64,000 bases of DNA from Flavobacterium silvaticum (lineage in GTDB: Bacteria > Bacteroidota > Bacteroidia > Flavobacteriales > Flavobacteriaceae). The DNA lies in the NCBI RefSeq assembly GCF_012911565.1, contig NZ_JAAMPU010000107.1:467800-531799 (forward strand), given 5' to 3'. The notes beneath the pieces were generated by a model, which was not told the DNA's origin, ran no database searches, and saw nothing but the letters and a program-made list of their open reading frames with translations. Position 1 is the first letter of the stretch; every line of letters starts with the position of its first letter. The translations under genes and the position numbers were made by a program. This document shows positions 43,831 through 52,810 of the stretch, in pieces.

Positions 43831-45204
43831 TCAATGCTTAACAGATGCCACTTCCACCGCATTGTGCTTGTGTTTGAAAAGAACAGCAAATGCAATCGCG
43901 ATCACTAAAGCATAAGCAGCAAACGCAAGCCAGATATGAGGCCAATCCTTCATGAATACAGGAGTGCTGAACGTTCCGTCTGCATCAATGGCAATCTTTT
44001 GGTTTTGGACAAATGCGGCCATAAGCGAATTGGAAGGTTCGGTTTGAAGATGAGCCGCGAGTTGAGTCGTATTGGTATAAGCAATCGTAAAATAATGCTC
44101 GATGACCCAACCGGCAATCACGCTTCCCAGCACGGCTCCTACTCCATTGGTCATCATCATAAAAAGCCCTTGTGCAGATGAACGCGTCTTTGCATCTGTA
44201 TTCCCATCGACAAAAAGCGACCCTGAGATATTGAAGAAATCGAACGCCATCCCATAAACGACACACGAAAGGATGATCATCCACAATCCGCCGACCGGAT
44301 CTCCGAATGCAAAAAGCCCAAAACGCAAAACCCAGGCAAGCATACTAATGAGCATGACCTGTTTGATCCCGAAGCGTTTCAGGAAGAAAGGAATCGCCAA
44401 AATAAAAAGTGTTTCCGAAATCTGTGAAATAGACATGATGATGGTCGACCTTTCCACTACGAACGAATCGGCGTACTTTGGAAAATCCTTGAATTCACTC
44501 AGGAACAAATCTCCATACGCATTCGTAAGCTGCAAGGCGCCGCCAAGGAACATCGCGAAAATAAAGAAGAGCGCCATTTTGTAATCGGCGAATAATTTAA
44601 AGGCAGACAGCCCGAATGTGTCCTTTGCCGAAGCACCATCCGTTTTTCCCTGTGGCGGGCATTTTGGCAATGTGAATGCATAAAGGGCCAACACTATGGC
44701 CAATACGCCAGCAATGTAGAATTGATTCGCATTGGCTTTGCTATCAGTCAGGTTCGTAATCCACATAGCGACTATGAAACCTATCGTTCCCCAAACCCGG
44801 ATTGGCGGAAAATCTTTGACCACATCACTGTTACTTTGTTTCAGCACCGTATATGAAACCGAATTGCTCAACGAAATTGTCGGCATATAGCAACACATGG
44901 CCAGGAACATGACATAAATAAATGTGGTCGGATCATCTACAGTCGGCAGGTAAAATAACACCAACGCATATAAAATGTGCATGATGCCGTAAAGCCGTTC
45001 CGCATTGATCCATCTGTCAGCGATGATCCCGGTTATCGTCGGCATAAAAATCGACGCAAACCCCATGGTCCCGAAAACCAGCCCGAATTGTGTGTTGTCC
45101 CAATGTTTGGTTCCGAACCAATAATTTGCAATCGTAAGCAACCACGCTCCCCAAACAAAGAATTGAAGGAAGCTCATTAGGGTAAGGCGGAATTTTAAGG
45201 ACAT
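43831..45204 (-). CDS. Nucleoside:H+ symporter family MFS transporter (NupG-like)
   Basis: A 457-residue inner-membrane transporter with about twelve hydrophobic helices. The start FRLTLMSFLQFFVWGAWLLTIANYWF and IADRWINAERLYGIMHILYA closely follow the NupG/XapB nucleoside-proton symporter family. The loop FPPIRVWGTIGFI is also typical. It likely imports nucleosides for salvage. It stands alone; the upstream space before cmk holds TTAAC repeats. Neighbouring cmk (CMP phosphorylation) is functionally fitting but separately promoted as far as can be seen. Confidence 0.9.
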   Translation of the reverse strand: MSLKFRLTLMSFLQFFVWGAWLLTIANYWFGTKHWDNTQFGLVFGTMGFASIFMPTITGIIADRWINAERLYGIMHILYALVLFYLPTVDDPTTFIYVMFLAMCCYMPTISLSNSVSYTVLKQSNSDVVKDFPPIRVWGTIGFIVAMWITNLTDSKANANQFYIAGVLAIVLALYAFTLPKCPPQGKTDGASAKDTFGLSAFKLFADYKMALFFIFAMFLGGALQLTNAYGDLFLSEFKDFPKYADSFVVERSTIIMSISQISETLFILAIPFFLKRFGIKQVMLISMLAWVLRFGLFAFGDPVGGLWMIILSCVVYGMAFDFFNISGSLFVDGNTDAKTRSSAQGLFMMMTNGVGAVLGSVIAGWVIEHYFTIAYTNTTQLAAHLQTEPSNSLMAAFVQNQKIAIDADGTFSTPVFMKDWPHIWLAFAAYALVIAIAFAVLFKHKHNAVEVASVKH

Positions 45205-45215
45205 TCTGAAATTGA

Positions 45216-45250
45216 GTTAACAGTTAACGGTTAACAGATAACAGTTAACC
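45216..45250. repeat. GTTAACAGTTAACGG heptamer array
   Basis: About five 7-bp units of the type GTTAACA/GTTAACG lie upstream of the transporter start and downstream of cmk. The reverse complement is nearly the same as the array at 29,101-29,132. Confidence 0.7.
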
Positions 45251-45280
45251 AACAGGCAGTAAATCTAAAGAAAAAATAAC

Positions 45281-45964
45281 TCAGAATTTATACACCAATT
45301 CCAAAACCGCATCGAGTTGTTCTTCGCGGCTCATGTGGGAGTTATCGATTTCTATGGCGTCTTGGGCTTTGCGAAGTGGAGAATCGGCGCGGTGTGTATC
45401 GATATAATCACGTTCTTCTACATTCTGCAGCACTTCATCATACGTAATCGACTGGCCTTTTGCAGTCAGCTCATCGAACCTGCGTTGGGCTCGTGTATGG
45501 GAACTTGCAGTCATGAAAATCTTGAGTTCGGCGTCCGGAAATACGACAGTTCCAATATCGCGTCCGTCCATTACGATACCCTTATCTTTGCCCATTTGCT
45601 TTTGCTGCTCGACCAATTTGCTGCGGACTTCGGAAACTTCTGCGATATGGCTGACGAAATTCGAAACTTCAAGCGTCCGGATTTCGGCTTCGACATTCAC
45701 ATCGTTGAGAAACATCTCGCCAAAACCCAATTCCGGATTGAATACAAAATGAAGTTTGATTTTCGGCAGATGTGCAACAAGTGATTCCCTGTCAAAATGA
45801 GCTGCATCGATCAAATGATGCTGCATCGCATAAAGCGTCACCGCCCGATACATGGCGCCTGTATCGGCATAAACGTATCCGAGTTGCCTGGCGAGCTGCT
45901 TGGCTAATGTACTCTTTCCTGTAGAGGAAAATCCGTCTATGGCAATTGTAATCTTCTTGTCCAA
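45281..45964 (-). CDS. cmk: Cytidylate kinase
   Basis: A 227-residue P-loop kinase that phosphorylates CMP and dCMP. IAIDGFSSTGKSTLAKQLA is the Walker A region, GYVYADTGAMYRAVTLYA the CMP-binding part, MDGRDIGTVVFPDAELKIF the characteristic RDIG motif, and RRFDELTAKGQ plus DSPLRKAQDAIEID the lid and base site. The start is TTG, three bases after the porQ stop; no ATG lies early enough to keep the P-loop. The order porQ-cmk points to one transcript, a pairing I recall from other Bacteroidetes. Confidence 0.95.
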   Translation of the reverse strand: MDKKITIAIDGFSSTGKSTLAKQLARQLGYVYADTGAMYRAVTLYAMQHHLIDAAHFDRESLVAHLPKIKLHFVFNPELGFGEMFLNDVNVEAEIRTLEVSNFVSHIAEVSEVRSKLVEQQKQMGKDKGIVMDGRDIGTVVFPDAELKIFMTASSHTRAQRRFDELTAKGQSITYDEVLQNVEERDYIDTHRADSPLRKAQDAIEIDNSHMSREEQLDAVLELVYKF

Positions 45965-45967
45965 AAT

Positions 45968-46999
45968 CTAGTAGTCTTCGTCCCCGAAATTGATCGTTAG
46001 CCCAAACAGGCTCGTATTGGCCGCTAAGGTATAACGCGAATATGAATAATCGAACTTGAGCCGGTTCAATTTCAATCCGATTCCTGCAGAAATTCCGGAA
46101 AAATTGCGTTGTTCCAATACCTTGAGTTCTTCTCCGCGACGGAAATTATAGCCAAGCCGGATGTTGATGCTTTTTTGAGGGAACAATTCCATCCCGACAA
46201 TCACGTGGCGCAGGGCATTGTTGAAAAACGATACTTTTTCCGGTGTCGATCCGCCATCAAGCGTTCCTTCTGCACGTGCCGGATTTGAAAAAGCCACCTG
46301 CCATTGCTGCAGGTTTTCAAGTGTCAGGTGCCACCGGATAGGCACATTTTCCATTTCCTGGGAAACACCGGCGAGTATCTCAAGCGGCAAATTCTCCTGT
46401 GTTCCAGCGTACGTAGTGAATTGCATCCCGACATTGCGGATGGAAAGCGCCCAATTGATGTCATTATCTTCATCAATGTAAATGGCTCCGATATCCAAAG
46501 CACCGCCAAATGACGTGTAGCTTTCCAGTTTCGACGTGATCAGTTTTCCGGTTGCGCCAACATAAATATCGGTGTTCGGGACATTATAGGAATATCCGAC
46601 AGCGAGTGAGACTTCGTTTCCGGTAAAATCAGAAGTGGCGACACCGTTTTCATCATAACCTTCAAACGTTCCGTAATTGACGTAGTTGACGCCGGCCCAG
46701 ATGGTCTGCACATGTCGGTCGTAAACATAGGCATAGGAAGCCGTTCCGTATTTTACTTCGCCAAAATAACTTCCGTAATTGAGTGAAAAGCGATTGTCCA
46801 TATCTGGATTGATGGTCGCCGGATTGTAGTGTGCGGTATTCGGATCTTTATCGAAAATGGTAATGATTTTACCACCAAGCGCCGCCTGTCGTGGAGATGT
46901 GACCAGATTCATAAACTGATAGACGCCCTTGCCGCCAATTTGCCCGTAAGAAAGCAATCCGGTAAGGAGCAGTAATACTAACAGTTTTGGTCGAAGCAT
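45968..46999 (-). CDS. porQ: Type IX secretion system protein PorQ
   Basis: A 343-residue outer-membrane protein with signal peptide MLRPKLLVLLLLTGLLSYGQ. It begins GGKGVYQFMNLVTSPRQAALGG and continues with PNTAHYNPATINPDMDNRFSLNYG, the hallmark of PorQ, then beta strands ending LFGLTINFGDEDY. PorQ works with PorU, PorV and PorZ in the attachment complex that processes T9SS cargo at the cell surface. It matches the presence of type A and type B cargo in this window. It precedes cmk by 3 bp. Confidence 0.93.
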   Translation of the reverse strand: MLRPKLLVLLLLTGLLSYGQIGGKGVYQFMNLVTSPRQAALGGKIITIFDKDPNTAHYNPATINPDMDNRFSLNYGSYFGEVKYGTASYAYVYDRHVQTIWAGVNYVNYGTFEGYDENGVATSDFTGNEVSLAVGYSYNVPNTDIYVGATGKLITSKLESYTSFGGALDIGAIYIDEDNDINWALSIRNVGMQFTTYAGTQENLPLEILAGVSQEMENVPIRWHLTLENLQQWQVAFSNPARAEGTLDGGSTPEKVSFFNNALRHVIVGMELFPQKSINIRLGYNFRRGEELKVLEQRNFSGISAGIGLKLNRLKFDYSYSRYTLAANTSLFGLTINFGDEDY

Positions 47000-47077
47000 G
47001 GGCAGTCGTGGTCGAGACTATATAACGGCGAGGCGAAGATATTATTTTCAAACCAAACCGCCCGAAGAATATATAAA

Positions 47078-47118
47078 GCAAACAGACTTTTTCATATGTG
47101 TTGAAAAAGTCTGTTTGC
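47078..47118. terminator. Strong hairpin between lon and porQ
   Basis: GCAAACAGACTTTTTCA (47078-47094) and TGAAAAAGTCTGTTTGC (47102-47118) form a 17-bp perfect stem with a 7-nt loop. A T-run follows on the plus strand and a weaker one on the minus strand. It lies just past the lon stop and before porQ, so it most likely ends lon transcripts. Confidence 0.75.
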
Positions 47119-47126
47119 GTTTTTAT

Positions 47127-49577
47127 TTAAAGGACTTTGGCATTCTTTACTTTTTGATCCGTAATGGCAAGGTCGATTACCTGGCTCATTTCGGTTACGT
47201 AATGAAAGGTAAGTCCCTGAAGGTAGTCTGCCTTGATTTCGTCAATATCGCGTTGGTTTTCGGCACAAAGGATGATTTCCTTGATCCCGGCGCGTTTGGC
47301 AGCGAGAATCTTTTCCTTGATCCCGCCGACAGGCAGCACTTTTCCGCGAAGTGTGATTTCTCCTGTCATTGCCAGGTTCTTGCGCACACGTTTCTGTTTA
47401 AGCAGGGAAACTAATGAAGTAAGCATCGCAATTCCGGCAGATGGCCCGTCTTTTGGAGTCGCCCCTTCCGGAATATGGATATGGATGCTATGCTTCGGAA
47501 TTATCTCAGGATCGATGCCAAGCAACTCCGGATTTGCCTTGATATACTCCATGGCAATGGTCGCCGATTCCTTCATGACCGTACCTAAATTTCCGGTTAA
47601 GGTCATGTTTCCTTTCCCTTTGGAAATCAATGATTCGATAAACAGTATATCGCCGCCAACGGATGTCCAGGCCAATCCTGTTACAACGCCGGCGACATCG
47701 TTGCTTTCATATTTATCGCGTTCCATTCTTGGTGCGCCCAGAATTTCGACGACATCTTTTTCAGTAAGCTTTTTATTGTATTCTTCTTCCATAGCCACCG
47801 ATTTTGCAGCGTGGCGGACAACCTGGGCAATCTTTGCTTCCAATCCGCGGACACCGGATTCACGCGTATAACCTTCGACGATTTTTTCAAAGATTTTTTT
47901 ACTCAGCGTCAGATCTTTCGGGCCGAGTCCGTGTTCTTTTAACTGCTTCGGATACAAATGTTGTTTGGCGATTTCGACTTTTTCCTCTATGGTGTAACCG
48001 CTCATGCGTATGATTTCCATCCGATCACGCAATGCAGGTTGGATAGCCGACAAATTATTTGATGTAGCAATGAAAAGCACTTTCGACAAATCATAACCCA
48101 TTTCGAGGAAATTGTCATAGAAAGCCCCATTCTGTTCCGGATCGAGCACTTCGAGCAAAGCCGATGACGGATCGCCCTGATTGCTGTTTGACAACTTATC
48201 GATTTCATCAAGTACAAATACCGGATTCGAAGTCCCTGCTTTTTTCATACTTTGCAGAATACGTCCCGGCATGGCACCAATATACGTTTTACGGTGTCCA
48301 CGGATTTCCGCTTCGTCCCGTAACCCGCCGAGCGATATACGTACATACTCACGTCCCAAAGCTTCCGCAACAGATTTCCCGATAGACGTCTTCCCGACTC
48401 CCGGAGGCCCGGTCAAACAGATAATAGGAGATTTCATATCATTACGCAGTTTCAAAACCGCCAGATATTCTATGATGCGTTTCTTGACATCTTCAAGCCC
48501 AAAATGATCGCGGTCTAAAACGGCCTGTGAACGTTTGAGGTCGAAATTATCTACGGAATACTGGTTCCAGGGCAATTCAAGAAACAATTCGAGGTAGTTG
48601 CGCTGGATGCCAAAATCTGGAGATTGGGGATTGGTGCGTTGGAGTTTAAGCAATTCCTTTTCAAAGTGCTTTCCGGTTTTGTCGTCCCACGATTTTGACT
48701 TGGCTTTCAATCGCATGTCGTCGATTTCCTGTTCATAAGAAACACCACCAAGCTCTTCCTGTATGGTTTTCATTTGCTGGTGCAGAAAATACTCACGCTG
48801 TTGCTGATCCAAATCAAAACGAACCTTGGATTGGATGTCGTTTTTGAGTTCCAGCTTTTGCAATTCGAGGTTCATGTAACGCAGCGTCTCCAAAGCACGG
48901 TCTTTCAACGATCCGTTGATAAGAAGATTCTGCTTTTCATCCACAGAAAGATTCATATTGGACGAGACGAAATTGATAAGAAACGATTGGCTTTCGATAT
49001 TTTTGATGGCAAAAGTTGCTTCAGACGGAATATTCGGGCTTTCCTTGATGATCTGGATCGCGAGTTCCTTTATAGACTCAACGATGGCAGAAAATTCAGT
49101 ATCTTCTTTTGACGGACGCACTTCGGTGACTTCTTTGACAGACGCTTTCATGTAAGGCAACTCCTGTGTGACCGCATCGATTTCAAAACGTTTTTTGCCC
49201 TGAAGTACTACGGTTATGTTTCCGTCTGGCATTTTAAGGACGCGCAGAATCTGGGCTACAGTCCCGATCGTGTGGATGTCATTTTGGGACGGATCTTCAT
49301 CCGCTTCATTCTTTTGGGCGACGACTCCGATGATTTTGTTTCCGGCATTCGCGTCGTTTATCAATTTAATCGATTTATCGCGCCCCGCAGTAATTGGGAT
49401 GACAACACCCGGAAAAAGGACCATGTTACGCAATGGCAAAATGGGCAATGAAGACGGAATCACCTCCCGATTCATTTCTTCTTCATCTTCCGGTGTCAAT
49501 AGTGGAATGAGTTCGGCATCGGAATCGAATTCCTGAAGTGACAGGCTGTCCAGTGTAAGGATCTTATTTTGTGACAT
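47127..49577 (-). CDS. lon: ATP-dependent protease La (Lon)
   Basis: An 816-residue AAA+ serine protease that removes damaged and regulatory proteins. The N-terminal substrate domain (about 40-240, LPILPLRNMVLFPGVVIP) is followed by a coiled-coil region, the AAA+ module with Walker A GPPGVGKT (390-397), Walker B VFVLDEIDKL, and the protease domain with the catalytic pair S713 (DGPSAG) and K756 (GGIKEKIL). Length and order are standard. A TACCTTTG promoter element lies about 50 bp upstream. A long hairpin follows the stop. Confidence 0.97.
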   Translation of the reverse strand: MSQNKILTLDSLSLQEFDSDAELIPLLTPEDEEEMNREVIPSSLPILPLRNMVLFPGVVIPITAGRDKSIKLINDANAGNKIIGVVAQKNEADEDPSQNDIHTIGTVAQILRVLKMPDGNITVVLQGKKRFEIDAVTQELPYMKASVKEVTEVRPSKEDTEFSAIVESIKELAIQIIKESPNIPSEATFAIKNIESQSFLINFVSSNMNLSVDEKQNLLINGSLKDRALETLRYMNLELQKLELKNDIQSKVRFDLDQQQREYFLHQQMKTIQEELGGVSYEQEIDDMRLKAKSKSWDDKTGKHFEKELLKLQRTNPQSPDFGIQRNYLELFLELPWNQYSVDNFDLKRSQAVLDRDHFGLEDVKKRIIEYLAVLKLRNDMKSPIICLTGPPGVGKTSIGKSVAEALGREYVRISLGGLRDEAEIRGHRKTYIGAMPGRILQSMKKAGTSNPVFVLDEIDKLSNSNQGDPSSALLEVLDPEQNGAFYDNFLEMGYDLSKVLFIATSNNLSAIQPALRDRMEIIRMSGYTIEEKVEIAKQHLYPKQLKEHGLGPKDLTLSKKIFEKIVEGYTRESGVRGLEAKIAQVVRHAAKSVAMEEEYNKKLTEKDVVEILGAPRMERDKYESNDVAGVVTGLAWTSVGGDILFIESLISKGKGNMTLTGNLGTVMKESATIAMEYIKANPELLGIDPEIIPKHSIHIHIPEGATPKDGPSAGIAMLTSLVSLLKQKRVRKNLAMTGEITLRGKVLPVGGIKEKILAAKRAGIKEIILCAENQRDIDEIKADYLQGLTFHYVTEMSQVIDLAITDQKVKNAKVL

Positions 49578-49624
49578 AGTATATTGTTCGTGTCAAACTG
49601 ACATTATTGGCAGAAAAAGGATAA

Positions 49625-49632
49625 CAAAGGTA
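49625..49632 (-). promoter_or_regulatory. -7 element of lon
   Basis: The minus strand reads TACCTTTG, an exact TAnnTTTG match about 48 bp before the ATG. No clear TTG at -33 and no heat-shock type repeat were seen. Confidence 0.5.
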
Positions 49633-49716
49633 CTTTAAGAAATGGTCATGTAGCGTTTAATTTCACATGAACATGCATTTTTTAGAGCGGTCGCCAGTTT
49701 GCCAAGTTTTATGCCA

Positions 49717-49744
49717 ATAAAAAACCCGACACTTGGCCGGGTTA
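49717..49744 (-). terminator. Terminator of the 49.8-kb lipoprotein gene
   Basis: AACCCG (49723-49728) and CGGGTT (49738-49743) form a short GC-rich stem followed on the minus strand by a T-run, 20 bp past the stop. Confidence 0.65.
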
Positions 49745-49764
49745 TATTGTCAGTCTGAAAAATC

Positions 49765-50535
49765 TTAATTCAGCGTATATTCTACAAGGTCGGAAGTTGA
49801 AACCGTACCCAAACCTTCCGTCTCGAATTTAATCGGCCCAACATCTTTTGAAAAATAATAATACGATGTTGAAGTTCCGGCGGGCACGCCCATCATAACG
49901 GCATTGTTCACCACTTTGGTTTTGATTACATTGGAATAACTCTCTCCGTCAACTGTCACAGTTGCACCTTTTTCAACAATAGTACCGGTAATATTGTTCG
50001 TAATAGAAATTACAGGAAGAGATGAATTTGTATAAGTAGTGGTTTGAGTATATGATTGTGTCCAGGTTTGACCCACAGCAATATTGTCTTTGAGGATTAT
50101 CACCTCTGACCCAGTGGTTGTCGATCCCGGAATTTCTCCTTCGGCAGCAATAACCACATCATCGTACTTATAATAGTAATTTCCTCCGGCTTTGCGCATA
50201 CGGACAGTAGTTGTTCCTGTCATTCCGCTGCCACTTGTTCCCGTTTGCGGGTTGAATGTGTAATACGTGTAACCGTCAATGCTGTTGATGGAAACAATTT
50301 TCATGTCATATTCACCAGTTCCGTTATCAAAAGTCCAGGAATTATTCAGTGCAGCCGGCCAGTAATCTCCTTCAGATGGTGTATCGTCGCCCGGATTTGT
50401 CGGATTTGTGGGATCTGTCGGGTTTTGCGGAGTCTCAGTCAATACTGCCGGATCAAGCGGCTCAACTTCACACGAAGTAAACTGGAAAGCCCCAAGCAAA
50501 AGAATTAGGACAGAAACGGCGTGGATTCTTTTCAT
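49765..50535 (-). CDS. Putative surface lipoprotein
   Basis: A 256-residue protein starting MKRIHAVSVLILLLGAFQFTSC, a lipoprotein signal with lipobox FTSC. A short Pro/Thr/Asn linker (NPTDPTNPTNPGDDTPSEG) leads to a beta-rich domain with WPAALNNSWTFDNGTGEY, which resembles small Bacteroidetes lipoproteins that begin with a WPxxxNNSWTY motif. Function unknown. Promoter TATATTTG and a terminator bracket it, so it is monocistronic. The ATG was chosen at the signal; an upstream ATG would lie inside the promoter's leader. Confidence 0.8.
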   Translation of the reverse strand: MKRIHAVSVLILLLGAFQFTSCEVEPLDPAVLTETPQNPTDPTNPTNPGDDTPSEGDYWPAALNNSWTFDNGTGEYDMKIVSINSIDGYTYYTFNPQTGTSGSGMTGTTTVRMRKAGGNYYYKYDDVVIAAEGEIPGSTTTGSEVIILKDNIAVGQTWTQSYTQTTTYTNSSLPVISITNNITGTIVEKGATVTVDGESYSNVIKTKVVNNAVMMGVPAGTSTSYYYFSKDVGPIKFETEGLGTVSTSDLVEYTLN

Positions 50536-50550
50536 GATAAAAATTTTTCC

Positions 50551-50558
50551 CAAATATA
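50551..50558 (-). promoter_or_regulatory. -7 element of the lipoprotein gene
   Basis: TATATTTG on the minus strand, 15 bp before the ATG, matches TAnnTTTG exactly and gives a very short leader. Confidence 0.5.
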
Positions 50559-50658
50559 ACCAAATGAACGAAAGTTAAGAAATTGCGAAAATATTTTTCA
50601 CCGAACTGTAACAGACAAAATAAAGTGGTGTCATTTGCTTAACATCCAGGAAAAATTG

Positions 50659-51213
50659 ATGACCGATTCGCTTATCGAACTTTTATCCCGCTGCCGCCAT
50701 CAGGACAGCCGGGCACAGACCGAAATATATCGGCTCTACTCCCGCGCTATGTACAATGTGGCTGTGCGGATTGTAAAGGATGCGCATTATGCCGAGGATG
50801 TCATGCAGGAATCTTTCCTTAAAGCTTTTTCCAAATTGAACGATTATCGTCAGGAAGTGGCTTTCGGGGCTTGGTTAAAACGGATCGTCATCAATCACAG
50901 CATCGATTTCTGCAAACGGAACAAGAAATTCCCGACACAGGATTTTGAAACGACGCTTATTCCCGTCCGCGATGATGCCGATGCATCCGATGCAGAAGAT
51001 TTCAGCAAGATAAAAGCGGTAAAAGTGACACAGGCCATGCAGTCGATAAGGCCAGCTTATCAATTGATTTTGAACCTGTATTTTATTGAAGGTTATGACC
51101 ATGAGGAAATTTCAGAAATCCTCGGAATAAATTATTCGAATTGCCGTACAACGTTAAGCCGGGCACGTGAAAGCCTGAGAAAAAAACTGAAAGAAGATGA
51201 AAGAGAATCCTGA
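50659..51213 (+). CDS. ECF-type RNA polymerase sigma factor
   Basis: A 184-residue sigma-70 family factor starting MTDSLIELLSRCRHQDSRAQ. Region 2 is visible as YRLYSRAMYNVAVRIVKDAHYAEDVMQESFLKAF and region 4 as LNLYFIEGYDHEEISEILGINYSNCRTTLSRARESLRKKL. An acidic linker lies between. An upstream TTG in frame is also possible. It overlaps the next gene by 17 bp. That gene encodes a one-helix membrane protein fitting an anti-sigma factor, so the pair probably controls an envelope regulon including the two downstream genes. Confidence 0.93.
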   Translation: MTDSLIELLSRCRHQDSRAQTEIYRLYSRAMYNVAVRIVKDAHYAEDVMQESFLKAFSKLNDYRQEVAFGAWLKRIVINHSIDFCKRNKKFPTQDFETTLIPVRDDADASDAEDFSKIKAVKVTQAMQSIRPAYQLILNLYFIEGYDHEEISEILGINYSNCRTTLSRARESLRKKLKEDERES

Positions 51214-51757
51214 TTTAAAAGAACTTTTCGAAAGGCTGAATGGCCAATTCGATGAAGCCGAACCTGCTTTTGGCCATGAAGAACGTTTTATTAACCGACT
51301 GAAAACCAGTCGCAAACAGAAGCGAAAATGGCTTACATACGCTGCGGCTGCTTGCCTTTTCATTGCTTTGGGCGGATTTATTTTCAAACAAAGCCAACAG
51401 GAACAAAAGCCACAGAGCTATCTGACTGCAGATTCGCGACAAGCCGATTCCGTATTCAACGCCAACATCGATTTCGGGAAAGAGTTGCTGCTTGAAAAAA
51501 AATCAGTCAACAATAAAAAACAGGTCGACGATGCGCTCAAACAGCTCGAGTCTATGGAAAAAGATTACCAAAAGCTCAAAGAAGAACTCCGTGTCAATGG
51601 AGAAAGCCAGCAATTGATGCATGCCTTGTTGCTGAATTTAAAAACCCAGATCCAATTCCTGGAACAGACCACACAACAAATTGAACAAAACTCCAACCAT
51701 CAACCCCGGCGCAGTCAACATGTTCCTGGTGTTGCAGAAAAAATCCAATCCATATGA
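51197..51757 (+). CDS. Single-pass membrane protein, probable anti-sigma factor
   Basis: A 186-residue protein with an acidic cytosolic N-terminus (MKENPDLKELFERLNGQFD), one transmembrane helix (WLTYAAAACLFIALGGFIF, about 45-63) and a periplasmic coiled-coil domain rich in KQLESMEKDYQKLKEEL. I do not see a zinc-binding HxxxCxxC motif, so it is not a classic ZAS protein. Its overlap with the sigma factor (17 bp) and with the next gene (4 bp) argues that it holds the sigma factor at the membrane. The role is inferred from topology and position. Confidence 0.72.
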   Translation: MKENPDLKELFERLNGQFDEAEPAFGHEERFINRLKTSRKQKRKWLTYAAAACLFIALGGFIFKQSQQEQKPQSYLTADSRQADSVFNANIDFGKELLLEKKSVNNKKQVDDALKQLESMEKDYQKLKEELRVNGESQQLMHALLLNLKTQIQFLEQTTQQIEQNSNHQPRRSQHVPGVAEKIQSI

Positions 51758-52800
51758 AACTACTTTTTAAAATACTCTTTATTGGCGTTTTAGTGCCGCA
51801 ACTGTTAAATGCCAATGGCGATCCCGGCCGGTACTCCAAGCAAAAACAAATCGCCAAAGCATTCGTTGTCAATCCGGACGCAGTGACCCAGATAGAGACC
51901 AAGTACGGCAACATCTATGTAACCACCTGGAATGAGGACAAAATACAACTCGATATTTCGATAAAGGTCAGCGGGGACGATGAAAAATGGGTGACCGAAA
52001 AACTGAATTCGATAGATGTTGACATCAAAGCCTTGAAGAATCTTGTCTCTGCCGAAACCAAGTTTGGGACTACACGGGTAATCAAAGGAACTTCTTGGTT
52101 TGAAATCAACTATACGCTTCATGTGCCAACCCAGGGCGGATTAAAACTACAGCAGAAATTCGGAAATATTATCTTACCCGACCTATCGGCGACTACCAAA
52201 ATCGAACTGGAATTCGGAAATTTCGAATCCGGAAATCTTACCGGGCCTACAGATCTGAGTTTGAAATATTCAGACAAAGCTTTCATCAAATCGGTCCGTA
52301 CGTGTAACCTTGAGGCAAAATATTCCAAACTTACCGTAGAGAGTTACGATGCGCTCAAAATCGATTCGGGCTATTCGGACATCGTTGCCATAAACGGCAC
52401 CAACGTCAAATTCAACGGGAATTACGGTTCTATTTCGTGTGAAAATGTTGAAGCTTTGGCCGTAGATGGAAATTATTTGAAGATAAATGTCGGGGCAATG
52501 ACTGGATCCTGCCGAATTGCATCAGATTATTCCAAAATCAAAATCAGTGCATTAAAGAACGATTGGGGCGCCTTGGCTATCGATGGAAATTACTCGAATT
52601 CGGATATCGGATTCACCCCGAACCGCGGTTTCATATTGCAGGCCGAAGGAAATTACTCCAGGTTCAACCTGGACGATATCCCTAATATACCCGCTAAAAA
52701 GACAGGAAACCACGTGAGTTATAACGGTTCCTACAAAGACGGAAACGCTGCCATTCGGGTAAACGGAAATTACGGATCGGTCAAATTCCACAAACTGTAA
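51754..52800 (+). CDS. Secreted DUF4097-like beta-solenoid protein
   Basis: A 348-residue exported protein with signal peptide MKLLFKILFIGVLVPQLLNA. The rest is a repeating beta pattern of short strands with GNY/KYS turns, such as VDGNYLKINVG, DGNYSNSDIGF and GNYSRFNLDD, as in the DUF4097/DUF2807 right-handed solenoids. These proteins are linked to adhesion or envelope integrity in Bacteroidetes, but no function is established. The ATG overlaps the previous stop by 4 bp. It forms one operon with the sigma factor, the putative anti-sigma protein and the following DUF2807 gene. Confidence 0.8.
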   Translation: MKLLFKILFIGVLVPQLLNANGDPGRYSKQKQIAKAFVVNPDAVTQIETKYGNIYVTTWNEDKIQLDISIKVSGDDEKWVTEKLNSIDVDIKALKNLVSAETKFGTTRVIKGTSWFEINYTLHVPTQGGLKLQQKFGNIILPDLSATTKIELEFGNFESGNLTGPTDLSLKYSDKAFIKSVRTCNLEAKYSKLTVESYDALKIDSGYSDIVAINGTNVKFNGNYGSISCENVEALAVDGNYLKINVGAMTGSCRIASDYSKIKISALKNDWGALAIDGNYSNSDIGFTPNRGFILQAEGNYSRFNLDDIPNIPAKKTGNHVSYNGSYKDGNAAIRVNGNYGSVKFHKL

Positions 52801-52810
52801 AATAAAAATC